From: Oscillospiraceae bacterium
GTDB taxonomy: Bacteria > Bacillota_A > Clostridia > Saccharofermentanales > Saccharofermentanaceae
DNA: 7,517 bases
Reading direction: 5' to 3'
Assembly: GCA_902791885.1 (NCBI GenBank)
Contig: CADAXO010000084.1
Location: 1 to 7,517 of the forward strand
The position numbers and the translations under genes were made by a program. Position 1 is the first letter of the stretch; every line of letters starts with the position of its first letter. Positions 1 to 6,089 of this stretch are shown piece after piece. The notes under the pieces are model-generated. The model searched no databases and was not told the DNA's origin. It saw nothing but the letters and a program-made list of their open reading frames with translations.

Positions 1-203
1 GCATTGTCCTGGAAGTAATCCTCCTCATCTACAACATACTTCTTGGAGTTGTTGTACTTACCTTTCTTGATAGCGTCAAGGTAGTTTCCGACTACATCGA
101 CTATCGCTTCCTTGTCCTTACCGTTCAGAAGGCTGCATCCTGCGAATGAACCCATAAGAACAGCTGCGGCAGTCACCATGCATATAGCTTTTCGAAGTCT
201 CAT
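1..203 (-). CDS. Lipoprotein, N-terminal part (fourth paralogue of the array, cut by the left edge)
   Basis: Only about 67 codons are in the window. The ATG at 203-201 is preceded on the minus strand by AAAGGGG about 6 bases upstream. The protein begins MRLRKAICMV, followed by a hydrophobic stretch and the lipobox FAGC with Cys23, so it is a predicted lipid-anchored, exported protein. After the cysteine, the sequence SLLNGKDKEA, then a helix-like stretch and KKYVVDEEDYFQ, closely matches residues 24-65 of the 619- and 624-residue lipoproteins in this window. It is therefore a member of the same family and probably carries the same N-terminal domain. The rest, including whether it has the C-terminal TWxYY repeats, lies outside. 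It is separated from the DUF1858 gene by a terminator and has its own -10 box. Function unknown. Confidence 0.88.
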   Translation of the reverse strand, partial: MRLRKAICMVTAAAVLMGSFAGCSLLNGKDKEAIVDVVGNYLDAIKKGKYNNSKKYVVDEEDYFQDN

Positions 204-262
204 GGTTATCCCCTTTCATAACATAATTGCCCTAATTATAAGAAGTTTCCGCGCAAAATAGA
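204..262 (-). promoter_or_regulatory. Candidate promoter and RBS for the partial lipoprotein gene
   Basis: On the minus strand a perfect TATAAT -10 box lies at 240-235, which would start transcription near 228 and give a leader of about 25 bases before the ATG at 203. The sequence 17 bases upstream (TTCTAT, 263-258) matches the -35 consensus poorly (3 of 6) and overlaps the end of the preceding terminator. The RBS is AAAGGGG, just before the start. The -10 box and the upstream terminator together argue that this gene is transcribed separately from the DUF1858 gene. Confidence 0.55.
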
Positions 263-289
263 AGAGCCCGGCGGTTAAGCCGGACTCTC
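254..289 (-). terminator. Intrinsic terminator after the DUF1858 gene
   Basis: On the minus strand the arm AGAGTCCGGC (288-279) and the arm GCCGGGCTCT (272-263) form a 10-bp GC-rich stem around a 6-base loop, followed by TCTATTTT. One position pairs as G-U only when the minus strand is the RNA (it is a C-A mismatch on plus), which supports folding on the minus-strand transcript. It sits about 25 bases after the DUF1858 stop codon. The U-tract is interrupted, so efficiency may be moderate. Confidence 0.75.
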
Positions 290-313
290 TTGAAAGCCGT
301 TGTTATGCTTTAC

Positions 314-529
314 TTATGCCTTCTTGTTGGCAAGGAACGCATTGATCATCTCAACAGTCTTATCCACAGCCTCTTCAGGGAAACCGTGAACTGCCATGGC
401 CTGCTCAAGGCTCTCGCCGCTTGCTGCCATACAGCCGATGCAGTGCATTCCGAGATTCATGAGGATACCTGCGATCTCAGGGTCCTTATCGAGAATCTCT
501 GTAATAAGCATATCTTTTGTTACTTCCAT
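314..529 (-). CDS. DUF1858 domain protein (small CxxC protein)
   Basis: This 71-residue protein consists of a single DUF1858 domain, a family also described as the hybrid-cluster-protein-associated redox disulfide domain. Visible hallmarks are the start MEVTKDMLITEIL, the PEIAGILMNLGMHC stretch, the CxxC motif HCIGC (Cys30, Cys33) and the following ASGESLEQAMAVHG helix. The length is typical. The two cysteines suggest a thiol/disulfide or metal-binding role, but the biochemical function of the family is not established, so this is inference. The start is supported by AAGGAG 8 bases upstream (543-538). It has a plausible promoter of its own at 565-593 and an intrinsic terminator just downstream, so it is probably monocistronic although it sits between lipoprotein genes. 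It has no signal peptide and should be cytoplasmic. Confidence 0.9.
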   Translation of the reverse strand: MEVTKDMLITEILDKDPEIAGILMNLGMHCIGCMAASGESLEQAMAVHGFPEEAVDKTVEMINAFLANKKA

Positions 530-558
530 GTCTTTGTCTCCTTGTCTCAGTATTCACC

Positions 559-580
559 AACGCCATTATATAACGGCGTT
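559..580. repeat. 22-bp inverted repeat covering the -10 box
   Basis: On plus, AACGCC (559-564) and GGCGTT (575-580) are perfect 6-bp arms. The palindrome continues inward with a single mismatched pair (A565/C574), which becomes a G-U pair in minus-strand RNA. No U-run follows on either strand, so it is not a convincing terminator. Its placement over the TATAAT suggests a candidate operator, or a hairpin present only in transcripts reading through from the lipoprotein genes. Confidence 0.5.
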
Positions 581-593
581 ATATTTATGGGAA
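565..593 (-). promoter_or_regulatory. Candidate sigma-A-type promoter for the DUF1858 gene
   Basis: On the minus strand a -35-like TTCCCA (593-588, 4 of 6 matches to TTGACA) is followed after exactly 17 bases by a perfect TATAAT (570-565). Transcription would start near 558, leaving a leader of about 28 bases that contains the RBS AAGGAG at 543-538. It lies in the 73-base gap after the 619-codon lipoprotein gene. The -10 box is inside the inverted repeat at 559-580. Confidence 0.6.
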
Positions 594-602
594 GTACTGA
601 TT

Positions 603-2462
603 TTAATCTACCGTCACATAAGCGATGGAATAAACGGAGTCAGCACCGACATCGAACATAACGAATGCATAATCGCCGGACTCGAGGTCGTCAGGAGCAT
701 ATGTGAATACGAATGTATCTGTAGCTCCGGACTCGGACTGAACTGCGAGGTTACCGATGAGTTCGCCGTCGAGGAAGATAGCGCACTCCATCTGCTCGCC
801 GTTGCTGTAGTAAGCCCAAGTTCTTGCTACGAAACGGATCTCACCCTCTACTTCGTCACCTTCATCAGGATAGATGTATTCGCCATCCTCATTCTCGAAG
901 TGGAATGAATAGCAGTCATCAGAGAAGTCAAGTGTTCTTCCCGTAGGTCCTGTCAAAGGAAGCTGATCAGGTGTTACGGAACCGTCGTTGCTGACGATGA
1001 TGTAAGTGATTACTGCCAATACGCTGCTTGATGAACCCTCATCATAGATAGTAAGTTCATATGTGCCTGCAGGGCTGTCAGTGGGAACATCAATATAGAT
1101 ATGGTCCTCACTGTCGTTAGGCATTACATATGTTCCGCTTACCGTGCTGCTGTTATTCATAACGATCTCATACTCGAAGGTTGAACCCTGGTCATAATAA
1201 GCCCATGTAACAACGCCGAGCTCTACATGATCATCGTATGCATAGCAGAAGTTTGAATAATAGTCATCGCCTTCGTAATCGATTACCGATGAAGTATTGA
1301 ATGCGGAGGATGCAGATGCTCCGGGATCACTTATACCCATGTAAAGATTGTAATCAGACTGTGTGATTCTTCCCTGCTCAAGGAGAAGATCCAAAGCAGC
1401 AGTCATAATAGCATCATTATCAATATCAAGATCGTAGATGGAGATCTCAGACATTACGTCATTCTGAGGATCAACAAAGAGATTGCCGTCATCATCGGCA
1501 GTTACGATGAATGTTCCCTGATAATCTCCGAGATCAGACTCGTTAACAGCCTGAGTTACGATCTCATACATGCTGTACATGTAGCTCGTATAATCATAGT
1601 TGGCATCACCGTTGATCATTCCCTCAAAATAATCTGCAAAGATCGGAGCAAGCTCATCTGTATTAGAGAAATGCTGAATGAGAGCAGCATCTGTATCAGG
1701 AGCTGTTCCGCTGATCGTTACAGTAATCGAAGAATCATCGGAAGCAGTTACTTCAGGTACATATTCAACACGTGACCAGAAAGACTGGAGACACTCTGTC
1801 AAAATCTCTTCGCTGTCACCCAGATCAGACAGGATCTCATCTGATCCGTCGCTGTCAGAAGACATAGCGATAGCTGACTGAAGATCGCCTGCTGCAAGGT
1901 AATCGATGAACTGATCTACTGCAGCGATTGCAGTTGCGTTGGAAAGACCTGCGAACTCAAGATCCTTGGTAAGGTCTGTAAGGAAGTTATAGAAATCCTC
2001 TGTCGAATCAGCTTCGATGAGCCACGCGTCGCCGTCCTTGGAAAGCTCGAAGTCAACGGACTCTGTAACCGTATCCTCGATATCGGCAATAGCGTCTACG
2101 AACTCCTCGTAAGTTAAGTCATCGCCGGAGATGGACTCGAGATCGGGAAGCGTAAATACAACCTCTGCTGTAGCAGATTCCTTATCTGTCTCCACCTCGG
2201 CAACCTCGAACGTGGAAAGATCCCATGCTGCTGCGAGGATGCCTGCAGTAACCTCGTCGAGCTCGTTCTCCTGGAAGTAATCCTCCTCGTCGACAACGTA
2301 CTTCTTGGAATTCTTGTACTTTGCCTCCTGGATAGCTTCGATGTAGCTTGTAAGTGTCTCGGTAACGAGCTTCTTATCCTTGCCGAAAAGGCTGCAGCCG
2401 CTGACCGAACCCATTAACAACGCCGAAGCAGTGATAATGCTGATTGTTTTTCTTGTGTTCAT
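603..2462 (-). CDS. Modular secreted lipoprotein with two C-terminal TWxYY repeats (619 aa)
   Basis: This is a predicted lipid-anchored extracellular protein of unknown function. The start MNTRKTISII is followed by a hydrophobic segment and the lipobox VSGC (Cys23). Residues about 31-165 form a first alpha/beta domain (KKYVVDEEDYFQ near 53-64, ending WLIEADSTEDF). Residues about 176-340 form a second (VDQFIDYLAAGD at 182-193, ITVTISGTAPD at 246-256). The helix-then-strands pattern and the closing WLIE-type strand recall NTF2-like domains, but that is inference. Residues about 355-376 (LLLEQGRITQSDY) resemble a SHOCT motif. Two tandem beta-rich repeats follow, about 395-490 and 513-619, with TWAYY at 419-423 and 548-552 and IYDEG or MFDVG near their ends. 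The protein is very acidic. The RBS AAAGGAG lies 10 bases before the ATG. The gene follows its 624-codon paralogue by 40 bases with no visible promoter between, so co-transcription is likely. Confidence 0.9.
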   Translation of the reverse strand: MNTRKTISIITASALLMGSVSGCSLFGKDKKLVTETLTSYIEAIQEAKYKNSKKYVVDEEDYFQENELDEVTAGILAAAWDLSTFEVAEVETDKESATAEVVFTLPDLESISGDDLTYEEFVDAIADIEDTVTESVDFELSKDGDAWLIEADSTEDFYNFLTDLTKDLEFAGLSNATAIAAVDQFIDYLAAGDLQSAIAMSSDSDGSDEILSDLGDSEEILTECLQSFWSRVEYVPEVTASDDSSITVTISGTAPDTDAALIQHFSNTDELAPIFADYFEGMINGDANYDYTSYMYSMYEIVTQAVNESDLGDYQGTFIVTADDDGNLFVDPQNDVMSEISIYDLDIDNDAIMTAALDLLLEQGRITQSDYNLYMGISDPGASASSAFNTSSVIDYEGDDYYSNFCYAYDDHVELGVVTWAYYDQGSTFEYEIVMNNSSTVSGTYVMPNDSEDHIYIDVPTDSPAGTYELTIYDEGSSSSVLAVITYIIVSNDGSVTPDQLPLTGPTGRTLDFSDDCYSFHFENEDGEYIYPDEGDEVEGEIRFVARTWAYYSNGEQMECAIFLDGELIGNLAVQSESGATDTFVFTYAPDDLESGDYAFVMFDVGADSVYSIAYVTVD

Positions 2463-2502
2463 GTGCGAAAAACTCCTTTCTTAATACTTCTCATTAATAA
2501 AA

Positions 2503-4377
2503 TTAATCAACGTCATCGACAGTCGCATACGCGTAAGCGAATACCGAGCTGTCATCTACATCATAAAGAACGAATGTGTAATTGCCGTTCTCAAGTCCGC
2601 CTGCAGGTTCGTATTCAAACTCGAATGTATCGTTGCTGTCGTTCTCGCTTACACTCGAGATACTGTCAACACGGTGTCCGTTGAGATAAACATCGCAGTT
2701 CATCACGGAACCTGCATCGTAGTAAGCCCAAGTCATTGCATAGAAGTTGACCGCGCCTCTGTTCGACGGATATACGGAATCATTAAACGATCTGCCGTTG
2801 CCGTCTAAGAAACGGAATGTATAGAAATCATTCGATACTTCGTCAAATGTCATCGATGTGCCGAATCCTACATCACCTGTGGTCGGAGCGCCCTGCTCAA
2901 GAACGATAACCTCAAGCTGGCACAATACGGAAGTCGTGTTCGAACCTTCATCGTAAACCGTGATCTGATAATTGCCGTACGGTCCTTCGGAAGGATCAAC
3001 CGGGATAACGATCTCGACGATATCAGTGTTGTTGGTTGAGATCTCGTAATCACCTGTTAAGATTGCCGACGAACCGTTGACGGAAACGTCGTAATTGAAC
3101 ACATCACCCGTGTTGTAGTAATCCCATGTCTGAACATGTACTTCAACCGCATTCGCGCTTACAAATACATTGTATGCGTAAAAATCATCACCCTCACTTA
3201 CAACGATATCCGTTACATCGTAATCCGATGAACCCGTGGAACCCGTATCAATACCCGAGAACTGGTTATACTGTTCCTGCGTGATCCTTCCCTGCTCAAG
3301 AAGAAGATCCAAAGCAGCAGGGACGACTTCTTCGCCCTCCGCGAATCCCGGGAAATCGAAAGTCTGCATGAACTCCGAATCGGGTTCTACCATAAGATTT
3401 CCGTACTCATCACAGGTTACGACTGCAAAGCTTGAATAAGGAATGATATTCGCATTATCGATGGCATTTACAACAACATCGAAAAGCTCACCCATAAGCA
3501 TTTCCATATCCACATTGCCGTTTAATGTAGCTTCGATATAATCTGCCGCGACGGGCGCCAGAAGCGTAGTATCGTGGGAAGCTGCATTAACTGCAGTCTC
3601 GGCATCGGGAGCTGAGCCCGTTACTGTGACCGTGATCGAATCTTCAGTAGAATCGGTTACTTCCAGTTCGTAATCAAGATGCGAGAAATATGCCGCCATG
3701 ACATCTCCCATCAATTCGAGGTTATCGACAGATAAAGCCTCTTCAAAGTCTTCAACCTCATTGGTGAAATTGGAACTCATAGCTGCTGCTTCGGAGACAT
3801 TTCCTGCCGCGAGCAAAGCTATGAACGTATCTACTGCCTGCATAGCAGAGGCCTCGGAAAGAGCTGACAATTCAAGGTCTCCCGCAAGATCCATGAGGAA
3901 GTTAAAGTAATCCTCTGTGGAATCGGGCTCGATGAGCCACTCGTCATCTTCCTTGGAAAGCTCGAACTCCAGTGTCTCAGTCGTCTTGTCGGCATCGGCG
4001 ATCGCATCGATGAACTCGTCATACGAATATCCTTCTTCAGCGAGCGCCTCAATGTCAGGAATCGTGAATTCAACTTCAGCAGTCGCGGAATTCTTATTAA
4101 CTTCGACTTCAGTGATCTCGAACTCAGTCTCTGCGAACATAGCCTCGAGTACACCGGATGTCTGGCCGTCGAACTCATGCTCGAAGAAGTAATCCTCGGA
4201 ATCGACTACGTACTTTTGGGAGTTGTTGAACTTGCTTTTCGAGATAGCCTCAAGATACTTTGTAAGCGTCTCCGTGACGGCTTCCTTGTCCTTGCCCCCT
4301 AAGAGGCTGCATCCGCTTAAGGTGCCCATCATAAGCGCCGAAGCGGTGATAATGCTGATTGTCTTACGTGCGTTCAT
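2503..4377 (-). CDS. Modular secreted lipoprotein with two C-terminal TWxYY repeats (624 aa)
   Basis: A paralogue of the 619-residue lipoprotein, aligning over its whole length. The signal peptide MNARKTISII leads to the lipobox LSGC (Cys23). The first domain spans about 31-165 (KYVVDSEDYFFE, ending WLIEPDSTEDYF). The second spans about 176-340 (VDTFIALLAAGN, ITVTVTGSAPD). The SHOCT-like LLLEQGRITQEQY lies at 358-370. A Ser/Gly/Thr-rich hinge precedes two tandem beta-rich repeats at about 394-492 and 511-621, with TWDYY at 417-421 and TWAYY at 549-553. These look like immunoglobulin-like beta-sandwich modules, which is inference from strand patterns such as YQITVYDEG and YTFVLYDVDD. The start is fixed by the strong RBS AAAGGAGG five bases before the ATG. 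It lies 24 bases after the 283-codon gene, so the two are probably co-transcribed. A role in surface binding or the cell envelope is possible, but no ligand or enzyme motif is visible. Confidence 0.9.
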   Translation of the reverse strand: MNARKTISIITASALMMGTLSGCSLLGGKDKEAVTETLTKYLEAISKSKFNNSQKYVVDSEDYFFEHEFDGQTSGVLEAMFAETEFEITEVEVNKNSATAEVEFTIPDIEALAEEGYSYDEFIDAIADADKTTETLEFELSKEDDEWLIEPDSTEDYFNFLMDLAGDLELSALSEASAMQAVDTFIALLAAGNVSEAAAMSSNFTNEVEDFEEALSVDNLELMGDVMAAYFSHLDYELEVTDSTEDSITVTVTGSAPDAETAVNAASHDTTLLAPVAADYIEATLNGNVDMEMLMGELFDVVVNAIDNANIIPYSSFAVVTCDEYGNLMVEPDSEFMQTFDFPGFAEGEEVVPAALDLLLEQGRITQEQYNQFSGIDTGSTGSSDYDVTDIVVSEGDDFYAYNVFVSANAVEVHVQTWDYYNTGDVFNYDVSVNGSSAILTGDYEISTNNTDIVEIVIPVDPSEGPYGNYQITVYDEGSNTTSVLCQLEVIVLEQGAPTTGDVGFGTSMTFDEVSNDFYTFRFLDGNGRSFNDSVYPSNRGAVNFYAMTWAYYDAGSVMNCDVYLNGHRVDSISSVSENDSNDTFEFEYEPAGGLENGNYTFVLYDVDDSSVFAYAYATVDDVD

Positions 4378-4401
4378 CGTGTCCTCCTTTCGATGATCAG
4401 A

Positions 4402-5253
4402 TCAGCCTGCAGGCAGATTGTTTCTTAACTGCTGCCACATCTCGTACTGCTCGGAAGTAATCCTTCCCTGCTCGATAAGATACTCGGCAGCAGGCTCCAT
4501 AAGATCGCTGCCGTTCAAAGACTCGGGGAACTCGAAGTCGAGCCCCATGGAATCCATAGGATCTACACGGACAACTCCGTTCTCATCGTAATGCACAAGG
4601 AATGTGCCTGTTACGGGCACTGTATCGGTCTCAGAAAGCTGCTCTGAAAGCATGCCGAAAAGCCCGTTAAGAGCGCCCTCCATATCGGGGCTGCCGTTAA
4701 TTGTAGACTCAAGAAAATCAGCGTAGATCGGCACCATAAGATCGTAATTGTTGGTAGCCGCGGTAAAGCACGCCTCGCAGTCAGGAGCGGTTCCCGTGAC
4801 CGTAACTTCCATGCCTTCATCTGTCGGCGTAACGGATGTCTCGTAATCGAGATTCTGATAATAAACGCTGAAGATGTCATAAACGGAATCTACATCGCCG
4901 TAAAGGCTTGCTATCTCTGCGTACATATTCGCATGATCAAGCGATGTCATGTCCATGGCTGACTGCATGTCGCCTTCGGCCGATAGGCTGATGTACCTTT
5001 CAACCGCTGCGGCTGCCGCTTCTTCCGTAAGCTCGGTGATCTCGAATGTCCCGGACGGAACAGCTTCCGAAGAAGTCTCTGCCGCGGTCGCGGCAGCAGT
5101 CTCAGCAACAGTCTCTTCGACGGTTTCTTCGGCGGTGACCGAAGTCTCAGCTGAAGACTCAGAAGTCTCCTGTGTCTTGCCGCTGCAGCCGCTGACCGTA
5201 CCTGTAAGCACGGCCGCAGCAGCGAGCAGACTCAAAGCTTTTTTGAATTTCAT
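4402..5253 (-). CDS. Short lipoprotein sharing the second domain of its neighbours (283 aa)
   Basis: The signal peptide MKFKKALSLL with lipobox VSGC (Cys23) predicts a lipid-anchored exported protein. Residues about 24-65 are a low-complexity Thr/Ala/Glu/Ser linker rich in ETV, ETA and ETS steps, probably a disordered spacer from the membrane. Residues about 76-240 correspond to the second alpha/beta domain of the 619- and 624-residue paralogues: VERYISLSAEGDMQSAMDMTS, VTVTGTAPDCEA at 150-161, FLESTINGSPDME at 180-192, then GTFLVHYDENGVVRVDP. Residues 252-278 (PAAEYLIEQGRITSEQYEMW) are the SHOCT-like motif, here at the C-terminus. The N-terminal domain and the TWxYY repeats are absent, so it is a minimal version of the family rather than a broken copy. 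The RBS AGGGGG stands 7 bases before the ATG. It is the first gene of the lipoprotein cluster, 68 bases after trpA. Function unknown. Confidence 0.9.
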   Translation of the reverse strand: MKFKKALSLLAAAAVLTGTVSGCSGKTQETSESSAETSVTAEETVEETVAETAAATAAETSSEAVPSGTFEITELTEEAAAAAVERYISLSAEGDMQSAMDMTSLDHANMYAEIASLYGDVDSVYDIFSVYYQNLDYETSVTPTDEGMEVTVTGTAPDCEACFTAATNNYDLMVPIYADFLESTINGSPDMEGALNGLFGMLSEQLSETDTVPVTGTFLVHYDENGVVRVDPMDSMGLDFEFPESLNGSDLMEPAAEYLIEQGRITSEQYEMWQQLRNNLPAG

Positions 5254-5259
5254 TTATTA

Positions 5260-5312
5260 TCCCCCTTCCATGAATTCCGCTTAATTATAAAACATTTTTA
5301 AGCGGAGGGGGA
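5260..5312 (-). promoter_or_regulatory. Nested inverted repeats around the -10 box and RBS of the lipoprotein cluster
   Basis: Inner arms CCGCTTAA (5277-5284 on plus) and TTAAGCGG (5298-5305) form a perfect 8-bp stem with a 13-base loop. Directly outside, TCCCCCT (5260-5266) and AGGGGGA (5306-5312) form a second perfect 7-bp stem, separated from the first by 10 unpaired bases on one side only. In minus-strand RNA the outer stem pairs the RBS AGGGGG of the 283-codon gene. No U-tract follows, so it is not a standard terminator for trp. It could sequester the RBS in read-through RNA or act as an operator over the -10 box. Confidence 0.5.
5284..5289 (-). promoter_or_regulatory. Candidate -10 box for the lipoprotein cluster
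   Basis: A perfect TATAAT lies on the minus strand in the trpA-lipoprotein gap, with a predicted start near 5277 and a short leader before the ATG at 5253. The -35 region is poor: TTCCCC with an 18-base spacer matches 3 of 6. The promoter is therefore weak, activator-dependent, or a chance match in an AT-rich loop. Confidence 0.4.
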
Positions 5313-5321
5313 AATTAACCT

Positions 5322-6089
5322 TTAAATTGCGTCCTTCATGGACTTTACATATTCACCTACATGAGGCGCAGCGTCCCTGCCGTATTGAGCCAGGATCTTG
5401 ATGATGGCGGAGCCTACGATCGCACCGTCTGAGATGCCTGCCATCTTCGCGGCCTGCTCGGGTGTGGAGATTCCGAAGCCGATTGCGACCGGTGTGTCCG
5501 TGTTCGCGCGGATGACCTTAACGATGGACTCAAGGTCAGTCTTGATCTCGGATCTTACACCTGTTACGCCCAGGGAAGAAACGAGATAGATGAAGCCATC
5601 TGCTTCCTTCGCGATCATGGCGATCCTGTTCTCTGAAGTAGGTGCGATCAGTGAGATAAGATCGACATCATACTGATGGCACAAAGGAAGGAACTCCTCC
5701 TTCTCCTCGTACGGAAGATCCGGGAGGATTAGTCCGTCGATTCCGATCTCCTTACAAGTGCTGATGAACCTCTCGGCACCGTAAGAGAAGACCACATTCG
5801 CATATGTCATGAAGACCATGGGGATGGTAACGTCTTTTCGAAGGTCACGAACGAGGTCGAAGACCTTATCGGTAGTAACTCCGCCCTCGAGTGCACGCAG
5901 GTTCGCGCCCTGGATTACGGGACCTTCTGCCGTCGGATCCGAGAAAGGGATGCCGAGCTCGATAAGATCGGCGCCGTTTGCGACTGCAGCACGAACGACT
6001 CGCGCCGTGGTCTCAAGGTCGGGGTCGCCGCATGTTATGAAAGGTATGAATGCTTTGCCGTTCGCGAAAGCCTTGCTGATATTACTCAT
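5322..6089 (-). CDS. trpA: Tryptophan synthase alpha chain
   Basis: TrpA is the alpha subunit of the alpha2-beta2 tryptophan synthase. It cleaves indole-3-glycerol phosphate to indole and glyceraldehyde 3-phosphate, and indole is channelled to TrpB. The 255-residue protein is a complete TIM barrel of normal length: PFITCGDPD at 16-24, ELGIPFSDP at 44-52 with the catalytic Glu44 (Glu49 in Salmonella numbering), [24 protein letters not shown], and the phosphate-binding IGFGIST and IVGSAI segments. The residue equivalent to Salmonella Asp60 is Glu55 (TAEGP), a substitution I associate with clostridial sequences. The start chosen is the ATG at 6089, giving MSNISKAF as in the family. GGGGAGG lies 6 bases upstream. 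A longer in-frame start at 6125 would add 12 residues inside trpB with no family support. It overlaps trpB by 8 bases, consistent with coupled translation. Confidence 0.97.
   Translation of the reverse strand: MSNISKAFANGKAFIPFITCGDPDLETTARVVRAAVANGADLIELGIPFSDPTAEGPVIQGANLRALEGGVTTDKVFDLVRDLRKDVTIPMVFMTYANVVFSYGAERFISTCKEIGIDGLILPDLPYEEKEEFLPLCHQYDVDLISLIAPTSENRIAMIAKEADGFIYLVSSLGVTGVRSEIKTDLESIVKVIRANTDTPVAIGFGISTPEQAAKMAGISDGAIVGSAIIKILAQYGRDAAPHVGEYVKSMKDAI

Noticed and set aside
396..908. Plus-strand open frame of 170 codons across the DUF1858 and lipoprotein 3' ends
   Set aside because: It is antisense to two supported genes, spans the intergenic promoter and terminator-side sequences, and has no recognisable protein features.
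2463..2502. Promoter between the 624- and 619-codon lipoprotein genes
   Set aside because: The 40-base gap is AT-rich but shows no -35/-10 pair with sensible spacing, only a good RBS.
603..5253. Functional link between the lipoproteins and tryptophan biosynthesis
   Set aside because: Only adjacency supports it. The proteins are not enriched in Trp and have no recognisable transport or binding motif for tryptophan.
4949..5284. Plus-strand open frame rich in Ser, Val and Ala
   Set aside because: It is the shadow of the low-complexity Thr/Ala/Glu linker of the 283-residue lipoprotein read on the other strand.
5277..5305. Inverted repeat after trpA as an intrinsic terminator of the trp operon
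   Set aside because: The stem is AT-rich at its loop end, the loop is 13 bases, and no U-tract follows on the minus strand. A regulatory reading fits better.
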